From positions 31,935,860 to 31,999,859 of the forward strand of contig OW388293.1 in NCBI GenBank assembly GCA_936450465.1: DNA of 64,000 nucleotides, read 5' to 3'. Positions 37,701 through 46,208 of the stretch are shown one piece after another. The stretch is from Gibbula magus. Taxonomy: Eukaryota > Mollusca > Gastropoda > Trochida > Trochidae. The notes beneath the pieces were generated by a model. That model worked only from the letters and a program-made list of their open reading frames with translations. It was not told where the DNA came from and did not search any database. The translations under genes and the position numbers were made by a program. Positions within the stretch are counted from its first letter, which is position 1; every line of letters starts with the position of its first letter.

Positions 37701-40700
37701 ACAGTATTCCATTTTGTTGTATAGCAATGCCTCAACATTCGCTGCAAATACATTCACATCTCGACCCTCATCTGTGTTCAGGCATTCCTTGGGAATATTC
37801 TCGAGCAAATATGTGTGCGCAACCGTGTGACTGCTAATATACCCGATTAACTGTCTACATAAAACTCCCTCAATCCACGTGACTTCAACGTGATAAAATC
37901 ATCGACGTTGTCGACTGTAAACAGATGACAATGAAAGATGGCTTGAGAACGTCGACCCAGACGCACTGATGTCGACTGGAAGAGCAACCCAAATCAACTA
38001 CCCGGACAAACTACTGTATTCAGTCAAACCCTCACAATAAGAAGATACTGGGATCTTCACACTTCACTCCAACTCCTAACACCAGTCTATCATCACAAAC
38101 ATCAACTGCTTCATCTCCTGAGCAACGCCAACATCTTGACGTCGTAGAGTAGCCCTCTACATCAGGACACCAGCAACAGATACATAAACTTCCCCAACCC
38201 CGATTGTTCAGCCAGTCATGTCGTCTCTTCACCTCCTCAAGTTCAGTGGATCACAAGACGGACCAGCTTGGTGGACATATTTTGAAGCATGGATAAAACT
38301 GTCAAATCATAAAAACGACCATTCTACTTGGAAGGCCAAGCCAAGCAATCACACAGACATCTGCCTGAGGCAACAAGGACCACATGGGCCAACATCAAGG
38401 TTGCTTTCCAGGAACAAATTGGACAGGACATGCAAACATATCTTGTCAGTATCAAACATCAAGCAGTAGTCCAGAGAGACAGTGACGACCTATCCCAAAA
38501 GAGTACAAGAAGGTTCCTACAACAAGACCATCCTTGAGAACCTTCTTGTGGCCATCACCATCAACGGACAGCTGCCTGAATTTAAACAATTGGTTCAATT
38601 ACAACGACCAAGGACTCAGAGAAGTTCAGCAACAGGCTAAGTTAGCTGAATCTTCTCAGCCATCAGCAAACAGTGTAGATGTTGATGTAACATAGGACGT
38701 TATGAATGTAACACTCTTAATGAAACAAATATATAAGTACAAATGCCGTGGTCGCATCCCTTAATTTCAACTTTCATTTAGACTGGTGGCCTTAGTATAA
38801 CACACTTTTCTCAGAAAAATCAACTCAAAAACTCGCCCAGCCCAGACTGTGCTCATTATTTCTACCGCCTCATACCCGTAGTCCCCCCCCCCCCCCCCCC
38901 CATTTATACTAAACTCTACCTGACACTTTGTTTCAACAAAATATCTTACACTACTCCACTCACTACCAACGGCATATATCCCGTTTACCGCCTCATATGC
39001 ACCACCTGCTTCCTCTTATATTATTCTCCTCAAGTCTCATCCTCGTACAGGTACAGGGTGTGGTGGGTACTGCTCAAATCCAAAAGAACTGTCCTCGTAA
39101 CACTCTCTGCACGCACAACAACCTTTTATAAGACTGGATATCCTCACTCCTTATGTGACAGTCTTTCTGGCGCGAGATCTATCACAGTAGAGACTGTCTG
39201 TCTCCAAGATTCCAGAGGCAATTCTCTTATATTGCTTCTACTCATTAACCCAGTGCTGTCTTCAATGTCCCTTCTTCCAAGTAGGAGCCAGTCTACATCC
39301 CATCAGCTTCAACCTTGCTCACTTAAAATACAATATCACTTAAGGTGAATCAGATAACAGAAATCACTGTCAGCATCCCTTATATCCATTCCAATTGAGC
39401 ATTCCATACTTATGTATATCACTTCTAAATGTCCTTCAAAAACATTCCAATTGGTTTTAAAAAGTGGGCATTTCTGATAAAGAATGTCACAACAAAACCT
39501 CCATTAAATGAAATCCTAGGTGTGGGTGATGGTCGTCACCCTGTTTCTTGGCACTGTCACAACTGTTGTTCTTCATGTAGGTTTGCACTGTCATTCGTGG
39601 AGACTAATGTTGGTTTCGCCAGACAAACTCTGAATCAGACGTCCAAGTCAAGCTTTCCATATGTTCAGCACACGAGACTTATTCCTGAGCCCTTTCTGAC
39701 ATGTCCATGCTGCTACAAGGTGCCAAGTGTGTCATACAGAACACAAAAGGTAAAGCATGCATGAGATTTCTAAATCCTTCATAATCCCCTGTCACTCAGT
39801 TGTCAACAAATCGTTGCTTTTCCTTATAAAGTTGCTCTTGATTCTATCATATCTCCAGTTGCGTTTTGAGCTTCAGTTGAATTTCATTCCTAGATGTTGC
39901 TGTACCTACTTCCGATTGGCCGGACTCTTTATCCTTCACTCTTAGTCATTCTGACCTTGAGCGCTGGTCTTAATTTCAAGTTGAGTGCTGCACACATACA
40001 CAAAAGTCAAAGTTTGCACAAGACTGGCCATAGTTCTTTCATTTGAATCCTTTTCATGAACATCATATTGAAGCTGAAGATGTTTCTCCCATCAGACGAA
40101 CCTTCTATCTTCAATCAGAGGTTAAGCAAGAACGTGCTTCACAAGTTCAGAACATGTTATAGATGCAGACATGACTGAGTCTAGTTCATCAGAAAGGCTA
40201 TCCCAAGGTTTTGAAGATGGCTGATGGTACTTATCGTTTTGGAGTAGAAGACAGGAGGTTAAATACTTTTACAAAGCCGCTATGTTTTCCTCCTCCTCAA
40301 TGTCCACCTTTCATCCAGTTGGTTGTCGTTTTTCCGCCGACGTTGACGTGGTTTATGGAGTTTTATGATGACAGCCATTTGGGGAAATCGGTAGTCACAC
40401 GGTCGAGGGGTTGTCTAAGGGATATACCCAATGGAACTCTGAAACAGATGGAGAACGATATTTATATGTATATGTATATGTATATGTATTCGTTGCAATG
40501 TTAATCTGAAGTTATACAACATTAGCTCAAATAATATTACAATTAACAATAGTAAGGCTCGCTTATACAGGAGTATTGTAACAAAAATAATATGAAGATA
40601 ATTTCATAATCTTACATTACTAAACTGTTGAATAAAATTAACTCAGATTTACTCGGTAATATACAGTAATGCATGGATTTAATATATGTAATTGGTATGC

Positions 40701-43700
40701 AGTAATGTATATAAGTTATACAGAGCAGAATGTTCATATCTTAGAAAGAGTAAATCTATGCAACTAAAACGAAACACACATATTTTAACGGTAATTAATA
40801 AAAAGCCTACAACCACATGAATGTGAATAACTGAATAAATTCCGAGATTATTTGAGTTCAATATGTTTATTAAACACTTCTTATATAAGCCAATGCCGTA
40901 AGTAGTGACCGTATATTTGCTCAGGATCACCTTTATTTCTTTATTTCAGTACTGAAAAGGTCACAGGCCTATAGTACATTTACAGTTCATATGAGTAATA
41001 AGTCATAAGTTCTTATCTATTACAATCTGTTTTCTCGAATCCATTGCGAAATATATGTACATTGCAAGATTCTGTAGTGATAATGTGTATCTGTTAACAG
41101 TGATATTAATTTTCTTTCGCTTGGGTATTTATAAAAGTATGGTTTTAGGTACTTAGTTCGTAAAGTGTTATACACAGGGTAGACGAGAAGAAAATGTAAT
41201 TCATTCTCTATAGAATTATGGTCACATAATTTACATATTCTCTGTTCTCTTTGTATACCTAGTTATTTGCCAGTTTCAATAAATAATGCATGGGAAGAGC
41301 AACGAGATCGAATGAGATATACGAAACTTTTTCACGTCAACGTCAACTTTTGCTAGATACTCTTCGAAACATATACCCGATTTCCATTCCTTGTAAAATG
41401 ACTTTAGTTGATAGGAGTAGAGATTCCGACCATGATTAAGACAAGTTTATTGAAATTGAGTTTGAAAGTTCATACTGCTTTAACGAGTCGCTTTTGTTAA
41501 AAAGTCCGCCAGTAAAATGTTATCACTTCACTTGAAAGAATGACACTAATCACATTACAGCCAGAAATATTGACTTTCATTTTCCACTATAATGGAACTT
41601 GGATTTTGTCACCAAAATATCAAATTATCGTAAGAGCCCTATATGCAAAAGAGTGACCTTTCGTTTCAACGCTGCTACACGATTTTTCTACCTAGAATCA
41701 CTGTTTTCCTGACAATTGTCTTCAGTCAAAATGGAAACGATTTCACTGTTAAAAAAATCGGATGTTAGTTAATTTCCAAGTGTATAGATAAAAATGAGGA
41801 TAAATAGAAAAAAATGTTTTGCAAATCAAGCGAGGTAGAGTTGTTATACACATTTCTAACAAACCCTCGCCGCTAATGGGTGCGATACTGCCGAAGCGGC
41901 GTTAAACAATAACTCACTCACAAACTGTATTTACAATCAATAATGTAGGTAAGTATTATATAGTATATAAAGTTGCTTGGCTTACCTCAGCTCAGATGAA
42001 GGTCGAGATGTATATATGGTTCCGTATGTATTGGTAGTAAATGTTGAAAGCACCGAGTTCGCGATGTGGGTTACTTATATAGGCCTACTACATAATGGTA
42101 ATCGGAGCTGTATCCATGCAATTAATGTTTCTGAATTATGTAATACAGTAGCATTTGACAGTGGCCGTAAGCGCATTAATTGCTGAGTTTACCGAATGTT
42201 ACCTAATGATATCAAATCCTTATGCTTGGAGTGCCCATTGCCTGGGGCAGTTAACAAACAGTGGGGTACTTTGTTTCATCATGCGTGAGTACTTGGAAAA
42301 TAAAATTACAATATGGCAAGTTATTTTGATCTATCACTGCTGTACTGAATGTTCGCTGCTGTTTATACTCCGAATACTGCTTATACAACATGGAAGTTTT
42401 TGTTTATAAAGTTATTTAATCAAGATTGACCTCTATAATTTATAAAGAGTTTCGTTTTTCTCAACAACCGCTTTTGTTATTTTACCCTGTAAGAATATAA
42501 CCATAGTTTAACCTTATTATAACCATACGATATTTTCAGACCCGTATAATTGCTAGTGTCCTCCTTCCTCCAAGGATTTTGTGAGATACGAATACATTTT
42601 ATGGATTGAAATCTTTGTTTCAGACTACTACGGTTCTAACGGTATCTGTGATATGGCCGACTGCACGTTTGTCGCAGACATCTCCGAGGGGTACACCTCC
42701 AGCATATGCGAGTACGTGGTCGGGTTCGAATCCCCTTTATACGTTTAATTGTAATATCATTATCTAGTTCAATTATTATCAGAAAAAAAACCCATTAATA
42801 ATAAGCCTTAATATTTTGGAACATTTGTGATACGATGACTATGATTGTTCCTCTGTATTTTATTCACTTTGACTCTGGACTATTACTTACGATATAGAAG
42901 TCTTCCATAACTCACACGGTTGTCTTATACTTGAACAGCTTCTTAAAGGGACACTGCGTCGAGGATAAAAATGAGATCACTTTTATCTGCTTATGCTGGT
43001 TAACTTGTCTGCTAACGAGTTACGCTTCGCTTCACTGTCTACATGCAGTATAGTTTTATTACCAATTTCTTCAATTGTCTGAAATTGGGGGTCTGTGACT
43101 CGTTATCAGACACGTTAATCAGCATAGGTAGATACATCTTATTTCATAGTTATCCTCGACGCGGTGTCCCTTTAAAGGCACTGTAGCACGTTTTTTCGCT
43201 CAAATAAGTTGATGAAATGTATTTGAAAAATATTTTCACCAATGGTAAAACATCCTTCTCTCTTCGGAAAATAAAGTTTAAAATGAGTGTACATGTTTCG
43301 GTAAAGCCATGGGAAACGTTTTTGTAATATAAAATAATAAATTGTGTTCACAATAAAATGGCCGCCATGCAATTTTTGCTTTATACGCTTTTTACCGCTA
43401 CAAATAATTGGTTTGTGTAATAAGATGTTTTACCCTCTTAAGTTAGTTTAAATGACATAAACTATCATTATAAATGGGAAAAAATAAATTTTGCAAAAAA
43501 CGTGCTACTGCCCCTTTAATGTCTCTCTGGTATATTAGTACATACATTTCTAATACATTTAATCACCATTACTAATATAGGTTGTGCTGAGTACATCAAA
43601 ATTATTAATAATTAACCACATGGACATATCATGGTCACTGGTCAACGTGTTCAAATTGTGCCAAGTGAAAGCTTTGTATGTTTAGACAATCGTTACGCTA

Positions 43701-46208
43701 AGATTCTACAACAACAACCCAATAATACATGTATACTCCGAGTGTATATAGATACACATCTATAGGCGACGTTGTGACGTTCAGAACATGAAAACAGTAT
43801 TACTCAAAGATCTTCTTAATGTTATTGATCAATTTAACCTATATTTTAGTACACATATATTACATACATAGGTATAGCCATTCAAATATGCATCATTTTC
43901 AGTAATTAGTCCATGCATTTAATCGTATATTTACCTCATAAGAGGTACATGGCCGTGCATGAATCACTAGCACTTAGGTTGGTTTGAGAAGTTAGCAACC
44001 CAATAATACATGTATACTCCGAGTGTATATAGATACACATCTATAGGCGACGTTGTGACGTTCAGAACATGAAAACAGTATTACTCAAAGATCTTCTTAA
44101 TGTTATTGATCAATTTAACCTATATTTTAGTACACATATATTACATACATAGGTATAGCCATTCAAATATGCATCATTTTCAGTAATTAGTCCATGCATT
44201 TAATCGTATATTTACCTCATAAGAGGTACATGGCCGTGCATGAATCACTAGCACTTAGGTTGGTTTGAGAAGTTAGCAAAATAGTCCCTGTTACAGTTCT
44301 TTATTGAAACTTAAACCGTTTAGGTTATTTATTGACAAATCATGTTATGCCAATCTAATAAATGTATAACATAATATAGAGATATCGATCTAAATTTATT
44401 TATATTCAATGCTATTCCAATATTATATAATAATATGGTATATTTTGAAGAATGTGTCAGTGACTACATTAATCAAGATATATACGAGACATTTCTACTT
44501 TTCATCTGTGTACTACCAGCCGACTGAGGATTTTCATCGCCTGTTTGAAGATAGAGCTGAGTGAGTGTGGTACTGGCTCCATATTTGGAAGTATTGTACA
44601 GTCGGAAGTCGACGGCAAGGAACTTATTGAAGAACAGTTCTGTTGTGAGTTGTTATGTTATTCCAAACTCAAAATTACCATAGGTATCCGAGTCATTAAT
44701 TTAAAAAAATACAATTTATTAATTTAAAAAAATACAATTTATTGAAATTAAATGTTATTAAAGTTTACTTTGCTTCTTAATAAGTTGATAACACAATGAA
44801 GAACAGTTCTGTGGTCAGTTGTCACATTATTCCAAGCTTATAATTACCATACCACATGCGTTGGTGTCGTTAATAAACAAAAAACATTGTTTATTAAAAT
44901 TATTTTTAATGTTTATACTTTGCTTCTCACTGATAAGTTGATAATACAGTTTTGTATATGAGCTCTCACTCACTGAACATGCTTTTCTGATCCATTATCA
45001 TAAAAAGTATTTCAGTAAGGAATTCAAAACATTTCTAGCACACGATAACGCGAAGGCTTGTGGGCGAGACAATTAAATTGATGAAAACAATTACATGTAA
45101 GTAGTAAGTAATGCAATGGTCATGGGTAGGCCCGCAGGATGCAGAATAAATTATCAATATACATAGATATGCTATTTCTCTGTAACAATCTGTCTTTAAT
45201 TTTTGACATGCGAACACAAGAATGTTAGTCCTTCCGTCCATCCGTACGTCCGTAATCATTTCTCGAAAACGGTTCATGATATCTTGTTGAAACTTTCCAT
45301 GTGTATTACCCACCAACTGAAGTGGTACCTTTCGATATTTAGAATTTTTATTTGTTTTCCTTTTCATAAAAACGTGTTTTATTTGAACTTTGTTCAGAGA
45401 TAAACTCCAAAACCCTTTATCATACTTGAAACTGAAATATGTATTACCCCCTAACTGAAGTAGTAGATATACAGTTATCTGTCAAAGATGTGTTTTACAA
45501 GTTATGTGGGACCGGTGGGATATGTCATCTTCTGATGACTCTTGTTTTCATCTGTGTGTATCGAGTGTAATTGTCTTTGTTAATCTATTCTGGGGGTAAA
45601 TTACTAGTATTCATTTCACCTGGGACGCTCACTTCCGTTTTTGCTTGTTCCTTCGGGGTCTCATTTCAGAATACTTTTATTACCCATATAATTGAAAATA
45701 ACCTAGTTAATATTATTGATATGAGCACATGTGCACATATCACGTTTACCTAGCAACCATTGTTTCACCGCGACTTTCCGTATTTCGTCGTTTGTGACGT
45801 CATAAAACGATTGTTCGTAACGTCACTGTAGGTTGCCGCCGCAAGAGAAGTGGGCCGTTTCCTGGCTAGTTTTACGCGAAGCAAATGGACTAGGATGGGT
45901 AATAAATAAATTACACTCGAAAGTGTGCCATATGACTTTTACGAAACTCTTGCAATTTATGTATAACCCTCGCTCTCGCTCGGGCAATACAAAAATTCAC
46001 ACTCGTTTCGTAAAAGTCATATGACACACTTCCTCGGGTAATAATCTCTATATATACAATATTTACAAGTGACACGCTGTTTTTCACGATAATGATCAAT
46101 TACTAATGATCTTAACCTGTATCATGTTTTGTTTCAGCGTCCGCAAGACCTGGAGCGTTGTTACCTGTGCTGATTGCCTGTGTGATAGTGTACAGTTTCT
46201 CATCTTGA
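19671..46208 (+). CDS. Predicted GPI-anchored protein with two six-cysteine modules
   Basis: Six exons join without a phase error: 19671-19704, 22743-22854, 23627-23751, 42624-42711, 44520-44644 and 46138-46208, giving 184 residues. Residues 1-19 form a signal peptide, created only by the first splice. Residues 23-90 and 99-161 are two copies of one module with cysteines spaced C-x4-C-x14/19-C-x8-C-x7-C-x24-C (Cys 23, 28, 48, 57, 65, 90 and 99, 104, 119, 128, 136, 161). The end, residues 168-184, is hydrophobic and uncharged after a small-residue patch SSARPG, as in GPI signals. Each module is an exon pair with identical phases, and the second exons are both 125 nt. I recognise no named family; it recalls small helical cysteine-rich secreted domains of invertebrates. 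The role is unknown, probably at the cell surface. Confidence 0.8.
19705..20944. other. Intron 1, non-coding
   Basis: Nothing recognised beyond AT-rich sequence; the open frames at 19887-20153, 20352-20579 and 20617-20802 have no known domain or splice partners. Confidence 0.45.
20945..21795. repeat. (ATCATAGTATACC)n array in intron 1
   Basis: About 850 bp of 10-13 bp units: ATCATAGTATACC, ATCATATTATACC and ATCATAGATT, in higher-order blocks of roughly 60-70 bp that recur, for example around 21190, 21300, 21560 and 21670. It begins with TATATCGTCATAG units near 20950. AT-rich and self-complementary (GTATAC). Confidence 0.93.
22175..22660 (-). mobile_element. LINE 3' end (family 1)
   Basis: On the minus strand it encodes the typical C-terminal zinc-ribbon-like tail of a non-LTR reverse transcriptase: DLYLVNLSESKPCICGALVE followed by DVYHFF. 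A frame break follows, then an AT-rich 3' UTR that ends in AATAAAATATG. The same sequence occurs in the opposite direction at about 48110-48466. It is strongly 5' truncated. Confidence 0.8.
22743..22854 (+). CDS. Six-cysteine gene exon 2: module 1, first half
   Basis: Acceptor TTCTTCTTTCAG ends at 22742 and donor GTAAGT begins at 22855. It encodes the rest of the signal peptide, then ECTCKTELC and, after a 19-residue spacer, the third cysteine (SSDTC). It leaves in phase 2. A LINE 3' end stops about 100 bp upstream. Confidence 0.82.
23627..23751 (+). CDS. Six-cysteine gene exon 3: module 1, second half
   Basis: Acceptor CCCGATGTTACAG ends at 23626 and donor GTGAGG begins at 23752. It is 125 nt long and enters with one base of a GAG codon. 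It encodes DLKSYVHCLTTELDGC, an amphipathic stretch ALQILAEMHYNLV, and the last cysteine in RQC. It leaves in phase 1. Confidence 0.85.
25549..26260 (+). repeat. Unrecognised repeat family, copy A
   Basis: Landmarks in order: ACTGGATGCGTTCACTGCCC (25693), GTCTTCAGTGTACTTTTTAAATTC (about 25872), TTTTGACGTGGAAA, CACTGAAGATGATTAATACAAC (25957), and CCGTTCATTCCACCATA with GATGGACCAAGACCCCATCAA (about 26118). The same landmarks occur in copies B, C and D. The family has protein-coding remnants with stops. I cannot place it in a named class. Confidence 0.65.
26395..26885 (+). mobile_element. LINE 3' end (family 2)
   Basis: The plus strand reads KLRCGTLPLEIEVGRF, then after one stop LNQRICKFCDCNDIEDKVHF, the Cys-Cys-His motif found at the C-terminus of CR1/Jockey-like non-LTR reverse transcriptases. 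It continues SCSLYSDIRY to a stop, followed by a 3' UTR. 5' truncated and broken. Confidence 0.82.
27020..27884 (+). repeat. Unrecognised repeat family, copy B
   Basis: Shares with copy D the phrases ATCAGCAAGGATTCGACCAA (about 27293), GGAATCCAAATCGAAGACAAT (27354), ACTGGATGTGTTCCCTGCCC, GTCTTCAGTGTACC, and at the end GAAAATCCATTTCAAAGATG. Fragments encode AGRKKTGCVPCPR-like and ENPFQRC-like peptides in several frames. Not autonomous. Confidence 0.65.
27885..28290 (+). mobile_element. LTR-like segment
   Basis: It begins TGTAACGGGGC, has a TATA-like GCTATATAGAGGCC at about 28063, and runs up to the point where the gypsy RNase H frame opens. The layout suggests a solo or truncated LTR next to a 5'-deleted element. 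A matching partner LTR was not found by eye. Confidence 0.4.
28292..28573 (+). pseudogene. Gypsy RNase H fragment
   Basis: Contains YTDHRALQWL, the core of Ty3/gypsy RNase H, and VHRPGKSNTNAGALSR near the end, which corresponds to the conserved H-x-PGK-N-x-x-DALSR ending. The N-terminal half is missing. The final aspartate of the DALSR motif is changed to glycine. Confidence 0.9.
28655..29765 (+). pseudogene. Gypsy integrase, zinc finger and DDE core, broken
   Basis: An open frame at 28655-29122 is a serine-rich linker and the N-terminal approach to integrase (FVVRDDILYHLY). The zinc-finger cysteines lie in SCDTCQKIK at about 29290. The core holds the first acidic residue (RNHIDIL, about 29379), the second (LLSDRGRQF, about 29565) and the third in NGMCER (about 29675), immediately followed by a stop. 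There are frameshifts around 29120-29260 and 29440. The catalytic residues are visible but on separate frames. Confidence 0.88.
29753..30587 (+). pseudogene. Gypsy integrase C-terminus and chromodomain
   Basis: The frame 29753-30034 carries the end of the integrase core (GYTPYYLLFGREMHLP). After frameshifts, 30237-30587 encodes a chromodomain: VEHILRCKIQKGIKWYQIKW then the WEPASNID motif at about 30385-30525. Chromodomains on integrases target chromatin marks such as methylated H3. It ends with a stop at 30587, about 120 bp before the next frame. Confidence 0.85.
32320..32605 (+). mobile_element. LTR-like insertion inside the envelope remnant
   Basis: Envelope-like coding on both sides is separated here by non-coding DNA resembling an LTR: TGATATTGTTGTTAGATAC at the left and a polyadenylation-type TCATTAAAAGCCGGTCATC with a GTGCTGCAGTGCTACACGACA right end. 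No second copy was found by eye, so it is a candidate solo LTR. Confidence 0.4.
32880..33545. repeat. Three-unit repeat insertion inside the envelope remnant
   Basis: Units of about 150-180 bp start near 32975, 33140 and 33310. Each carries AATAGCCAAAGTAGC, CACTAGGTCTAAG, CCAAGTTTGGTGA, GGTTTTTGAGATATGGCC and TTCCATGGAAACCAG. It closes with AGAATGACGGAATGACGGC. This is the same class of dispersed repeat as the TCCGTCC blocks, common in mollusc genomes. Confidence 0.75.
34250..34995 (+). repeat. Unrecognised repeat family, copy C
   Basis: Contains TTTCGACGTGGAAAGACACTG (34447), GATGATTAATACAACGGTCA and CAACTAGAAGCAAGCGGAC, then AAACAATATGTTGAGAATAC (34668). It is preceded by a segment (GACCAATACTTCAAAATT, AATACACATCTTACA) that recurs at 37040-37070 as ATCAATACTTAAACATT and AATACACATCTCGACC. 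The 125-residue frame at 34675-35052 is lysine/cysteine-rich but matches nothing I know. Confidence 0.6.
34996..35479. other. Non-coding DNA between repeat copies C and D
   Basis: AT-rich, with no landmark of the A-D family until about 35480. No gene signal. Confidence 0.4.
35480..36770 (+). repeat. Unrecognised repeat family, copy D (longest)
   Basis: The most complete copy. It holds the 3'-type block twice (GCATATTGGAAGATAAA at 35521 and 36308) and the CACTGGAGATGGTGAATACAAC block, then a 95-residue frame (35918-36205) rich in charged residues, QIEEECDYLL, ending KTGCALCPR. A second coding trace with ENPFQRCGIG lies at about 36570. The doubled block could be paired ends of one element or two nested copies. 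Confidence 0.6.
37260..38700 (+). mobile_element. Two gypsy gag remnants
   Basis: The second (38218-38690) begins LHLLKFSGSQDGPAWWTYFE, the usual start of a gypsy-type gag (F-G-x-WW-FE). It continues with frameshifted TWANIKVAFQEQIGQDMQTY. The first (37320-37610) is a diverged copy of the same region: FMVAFQEQFRQDLQTDPSV. Between them (37620-38200) is non-coding sequence that may be LTR and leader. Both are broken. Confidence 0.7.
38701..40049 (+). pseudogene. Degenerate retroelement-like coding DNA, unclassified
   Basis: A poly-C run (38885-38901) is followed by a leader-like hydrophobic frame (38928-39131: LLPLILFSSSLILVQVQG) and a 111-residue cysteine-containing frame (39429-39764: HCHNCCSSCR, LTCPCCYK). 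They lie between a gypsy gag and a gypsy reverse transcriptase trace, so they may be an envelope or gag relic from another element. I cannot name them. Confidence 0.35.
40050..40345 (+). pseudogene. Gypsy reverse transcriptase fragment
   Basis: After a stop-ridden NPFHEHHIEAEDVSPIRR stretch the frame reads MADGTYRFGVEDRRLNTFT. This is the KKDGTYRFCVDYRRLN box of Ty3/gypsy reverse transcriptases, about two-thirds identical. It ends abruptly near 40345. The catalytic YxDD part is missing. Confidence 0.75.
40930..41300 (-). mobile_element. LINE 3' end (family 3)
   Basis: The minus strand encodes QRICKLCDHNSIENELHFLL, the same Cys-Cys-His ending as family 2 but divergent, then VYNTLRTKYLKPYFYKYPSE. 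The 3' end, toward 40935, has ACTGAAATAAAGAAATAAAGG, a short A-rich tail. 5' truncated. Confidence 0.8.
41866..41932 (-). repeat. Short GCGGCGTTAAAC repeat
   Basis: Reverse complement of the segment at 47339-47405: GAGTGAGTTATTGTTTAACG, CCGCTTCGGCAGTATCGC and CATTAGCGGCGAG. It shares the GCGGCGTTAAAC core with the SINE tails in this window. Confidence 0.8.
42624..42711 (+). CDS. Six-cysteine gene exon 4: module 2, first half
   Basis: Acceptor CTTTGTTTCAG ends at 42623 and donor GTACGT begins at 42712. It encodes YYGSNGICDMADC and the third cysteine in TSSIC. It leaves in phase 2, exactly like exon 2. Reading through the donor gives a stop after VVGFESPLYV. Confidence 0.83.
42943..43175. mobile_element. 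MITE with TTAA ends, first of an adjacent pair
   Basis: Inverted ends TTAAAGGGACACTGCGTCGA (42943) and TCGACGCGGTGTCCCTTTAA (ending 43175) with one mismatch, about 230 bp. The TTAA at each end suggests a piggyBac-type target. It lies in intron 4 of the six-cysteine gene. Confidence 0.8.
43172..43519. mobile_element. MITE with TTAA ends, second of the pair
   Basis: Inverted ends AGGCACTGTAGCACGTTTTTT and AAAAAACGTGCTACTGCCCCT between TTAA at 43172-43175 and TTAA at 43516-43519, about 340 bp. It shares its left TTAA with the right end of the neighbouring MITE. No coding capacity. Confidence 0.8.
43715..44279. repeat. Exact 281 bp tandem duplication
   Basis: The block starting CAACCCAATAATACATGTAT at 43715 restarts at 43996. 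I saw no difference between the two copies up to GAAGTTAGCAA. It lies in intron 4. Very recent, or an assembly duplication. Confidence 0.93.
44520..44644 (+). CDS. Six-cysteine gene exon 5: module 2, second half
   Basis: Acceptor CATCTGTGTACTACCAG ends at 44519 and donor GTGAGT begins at 44645. Its length of 125 nt and its phases are the same as exon 3. It encodes RLRIFIACLKIELSEC, aligning with DLKSYVHCLTTELDGC of exon 3, and ends in EEQFC. The last 14 nt and the donor are part of a 169 bp duplication. Confidence 0.83.
44631..44960. repeat. 169 bp diverged duplication covering an exon edge
   Basis: AGAACAGTTCTGT at 44631 recurs at 44800, followed in both by AGTTGT, ATTATTCCAA and later TTTGCTTCT-TAAGTTGATAA-ACA. 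Copy 1 holds the end of exon 5 and its donor (GTGAGT); copy 2 has GGTCAG there instead. A 27 bp unit TTAATTTAAAAAAATACAATT is also doubled inside copy 1. Confidence 0.82.
45180..45520. repeat. TCCGTCC dispersed repeat, degraded
   Basis: Carries CCTTCCGTCCATCCGTACGTCC and twice a GTGTATTACCC-CCAACTGAAGTGGTA phrase (45299 and 45436). Similar in style to 1400-2215. Lies in intron 5. Confidence 0.7.
45918..46031. repeat. Hairpin repeat in intron 5
   Basis: Arms GTGTGCCATATGACTTTTACG and CGTAAAAGTCATATGACACAC, about 28 bp each, with a (CTCG)n loop, 100 bp upstream of exon 6. Probably a small MITE; no clear target duplication. Confidence 0.75.
46138..46208 (+). CDS. Six-cysteine gene exon 6: hydrophobic C-terminus
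   Basis: Acceptor TTTTGTTTCAG ends at 46137. In the phase set by exon 5 it reads SSARPGALLPVLIACVIVY and then SFSS before TGA at 46206. Small residues followed by an uncharged hydrophobic end fit a GPI-attachment signal; a short membrane anchor is the alternative. The other two frames give shorter, ordinary-looking peptides. Confidence 0.78.

Larger units (their letters stand above)
23752..42623 (+). other. 18.9 kb intron 3, filled with mobile elements
   Basis: The intron separates the two modules and joins phase 1 to phase 1. It accounts for most of the gene's length and nearly all retroelement DNA in the window. The elements in it are listed separately. The parts 23752-25540 and 41933-42600 are plain AT-rich DNA with nothing recognised. 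Confidence 0.75.

Noticed and set aside
42624..42747. Exon 4 read through to the stop at 42745-42747 as a gene end
   Set aside because: The donor GTACGT at 42712 joins exon 5 in phase and restores the module, which is much better supported; an isoform remains possible.
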